This document shows positions 62,093-64,000 of a stretch of DNA of 64,000 nt, piece after piece. Source of the stretch: Ottelia alismoides (taxonomy: Eukaryota > Streptophyta > Magnoliopsida > Alismatales > Hydrocharitaceae). Every line of letters starts with the position of its first letter. The first letter of the stretch is position 1. The notes beneath the pieces were generated by a model. It had not been told where the DNA came from, did no database searches, and worked only from the letters and a program-made list of their open reading frames with translations. A program made the position numbers and the translations under genes. The stretch is taken from positions 186,001-250,000 of the forward strand of contig JAZKJV010006938.1 of the NCBI GenBank assembly GCA_037367405.1, read 5' to 3'.

Positions 62093-63530
62093 GTAGCACA
62101 GCCGATTGTATTATTTATTTGTCTAAAGTAGAGAAGGGAAATGTGGAAAGAAAGATTTGTTTCTCATCTTGTTAGACAAAATAATTTTATGATTTTGTAA
62201 AAGAGATAGAACACTTTCCCAATTGTACACGTTTAGGTTAATGCTGAATATTTATGTTAGCACGTAATAGCTTAGAGTGCTCTAAATGAGTTTATATAAC
62301 CCATATACCCATAGTTCATAAAAATAATCAACAGTTCATGGTTTCCTTGATTCTCTTCCATCAATGTTGTCAAGACAATTACCTAGGCAACATGGTGAGG
62401 TGAGGTTCATGGGGGGTGCATGGGTTTATTGTTACATGCTTCTCTGGCATTTGATCACATTGGGTGCACCTCTTCACCCGTCTTGTGGTTTCTTTCGTAT
62501 AGATGAGCCTGCACAGTTTGTTTTTGTATATTGACACCAATACCTACAGTATTTTTTCCGGAATTGCCAAGGAAACCCCCTAGAAAGAGGAACTTAAGTA
62601 TGAAAGAAAGGATCTACCAAACATTCTGCTATCTTGTATTCAGGATGAATATAAATCTCCCATCGGCATCTCACCTTTCTGAGACCTCTGAAAAAACCTA
62701 GGTCATTTTAGTGGCATTTTTAGTGATACGAACTCCATTGAATTCTTTACCTTGTAATTTAATTGTGATGGAACACATTCTCAGTAGGTGAGCTTCAAGT
62801 AATAAAAAGATATCAAAATATTTTATGGAAAACAGTTTAATGACACTCTTTATGTCGCAATCTGCTTCTATAAAAAGTGATCGTGAATTGAATTGTGATG
62901 TAACAGAATCCAGTTGCACACAGTATCCCTCAGAACTAAATTTCATCATAACAATTAACATGACGGTTAAAAGGAAAAAGTTTACTTCTTTTCTTTGTCC
63001 AGTATTTTACTTTATCCATGTGATTTCTTTTTATAGTCTCAGTTTTTGTTTTGTTTTTTCTTAAATTTTTGTCATACAAAACGATTTTTTTTCTATCAAA
63101 CTGTACTTCCATGCAAAAATTCAACTCTGATGTTGAGTTTGTCTGCATCTTATTCCGTTAATTATAAAAAACAAAAGAGAGTGTGGGAAAAGTAGAATAA
63201 GGTTACAACATCATGTCTATGCCTTTCCGAATCCTGGCCAAAAGTTCACTTTGAGTTGCTTGTCAAAACAAATCAAGCTCGAGTGATCAAATGAGTTGTA
63301 TCAAAACCACCCAAACAAATCAAGCTAAATAAAGTTTTCATTAGTATAATTGAAAATACTGGCCAAAAATGTCGGGATTGACTTTTTGGAGTTCTAGTAG
63401 TTACAGCTCCATTCATTGCATTTGAACTCCATTCGATGTTTTATCCAAAAATAAATACCGAATTAATAAGTTTTAAATATAGAAAACACCTCAAAATAAA
63501 TATTGAATGGAGATAGTTTATAACAAGTGC
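62093..63530. other. Start of the intron after exon m, no feature recognised
   Basis: The donor GTAGCA is at 62093. The sequence is AT-rich, with no further host exon found. The following exon of the family (a block resembling SPVKAAM in memory) must lie past 64000. Confidence 0.55.
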
Positions 63531-63534
63531 TAAC

Positions 63535-64000
63535 AACGGGGAGTTGGTGCCGGAAGAAGAAGGTTCGAGTCGCCGCTATGGACCGGTATTCGTGCTGTTC
63601 TGCCGACCATTGCGCACATGCTGAGACCCCACGTGGGGAATGGCCAGATGTTCAGATTTTGGAGAGATGACTGGACAAGAGAGGGTACTCTGGGAGGAAG
63701 ATTTCCAAGGTTGGGGGCTTTGGCGGCAGAGAAAGATGCAACTCTTGCACAGGTGGTAGAACATGGGGTGTGGGGGCCGCGCTTCGTCGCCGGCCTCTCG
63801 GACCAGCGTTTTGAGGACTTCACGGGTATGCTGGCAGAGATCCCTTCGCCAGGGGACCTGTCACAGGCGGCTGACCATTTTGTGTGGGATGGGGGGAGAT
63901 TCTCGGTCAAGAAGGTTTACATGTCTCTGAGAGGGTCGGCGATGACTGAGGGGCGAGATGAGGAGCTGTTTCAGGATATGAAGATCATTTGGGCATCACA
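63535..64000 (+). mobile_element. LINE-F, L1-type ORF2 connector region (continues past the window end)
   Basis: On the + strand the frame encodes MLRPHVGNGQMFRFWRDDWT, RFPRLGALAAEKDATLAQVV and DHFVWDGGRFSVKKVYMSLR, matching the part of plant L1 ORF2 between the reverse transcriptase and zf-RVT. It begins abruptly with a rise in GC, consistent with 5' truncation, and is open to the window end. Of the LINEs here it may be among the least decayed, along with LINE-B. Confidence 0.88.

Noticed and set aside
1..64000. CRISPR array, bacterial operon, plasmid or phage system
   Set aside because: No regularly spaced repeats with unique spacers and no ribosome-binding sites or prokaryotic operons. 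All strong signals are plant exons and eukaryotic transposons.

Overview
The window is plant nuclear DNA, almost certainly from an angiosperm with a large, transposon-rich genome. The evidence is the conserved exons of a plant-specific gene, L1-type LINEs ending in the plant zf-RVT domain, Ty3 and Ty1/Copia retrotransposons primed by initiator tRNA-Met, hAT transposons with 8-bp target duplications, and tRNA-derived SINEs. The species cannot be named from the sequence alone.

The backbone is a single host gene on the + strand. Thirteen short exons (1,464 coding nt in total) lie between 5774 and 62092, and their splice phases join into one open frame. The predicted protein matches, from memory, the Arabidopsis AT5G58100 family, a large membrane-associated protein of unclear biochemistry that I recall being linked to pollen exine formation. 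The first and last exons lie outside the window. Four introns are very large (18.3, 12.2, 8.6 and 13.5 kb), and nearly everything else in the window is transposon sequence inside them or in the flanking partial introns.

Layout: 1-1855, 5' part of a LINE (- strand, broken ORF1). 2193-2394, SINE. 2419-3552, non-autonomous hAT. 4801-5394, 5'-truncated LINE. 5774-5813, exon. The 18.3-kb intron holds a SINE (7844-8103), two LINE relics (8336-9546) and a nest at 10609-22658, in which LINE-A contains a complete Ty3 element (11268-20554) and a small hAT-type MITE (20958-21150). 24098-24155, exon. The 12.2-kb intron holds a SINE, a stretch of unusual composition (25970-26960), and Copia-1 (27472-35153), which itself contains three LINE copies. 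36315-37618, four exons. The 8.6-kb intron holds Copia-2 (37696-45460), interrupted by hAT-2 (37953-41898), which is itself interrupted by MITE-1 copy A. MITE-1 copy B follows. 46215-46285, exon. The 13.5-kb intron holds LINE-E, hAT-1 (about 51.3-56.7 kb, with MITE-1 copy C inside its BED zinc-finger coding region), an RTE-clade LINE, a truncated SINE and a decayed duplicate of the next exon. 59830-62092, six exons. 63535 to the end, another LINE.

The transposons form a relative time series through nesting. The autonomous-type hATs have termini that resemble those of the small MITEs, so they or their relatives may have moved the MITEs. The LINEs of one family share a 3' tail that could act as the reverse-transcriptase recognition site and may also have been used by the SINEs (not shown here). 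No novel prokaryote-like or defence system is visible. The points most worth a second look are the decayed tandem exon, the MITE-1/hAT-2 and MITE-2/hAT-1 pairings, the MITE that disrupts a transposase zinc finger, and a host gene that keeps its reading frame across very large introns.
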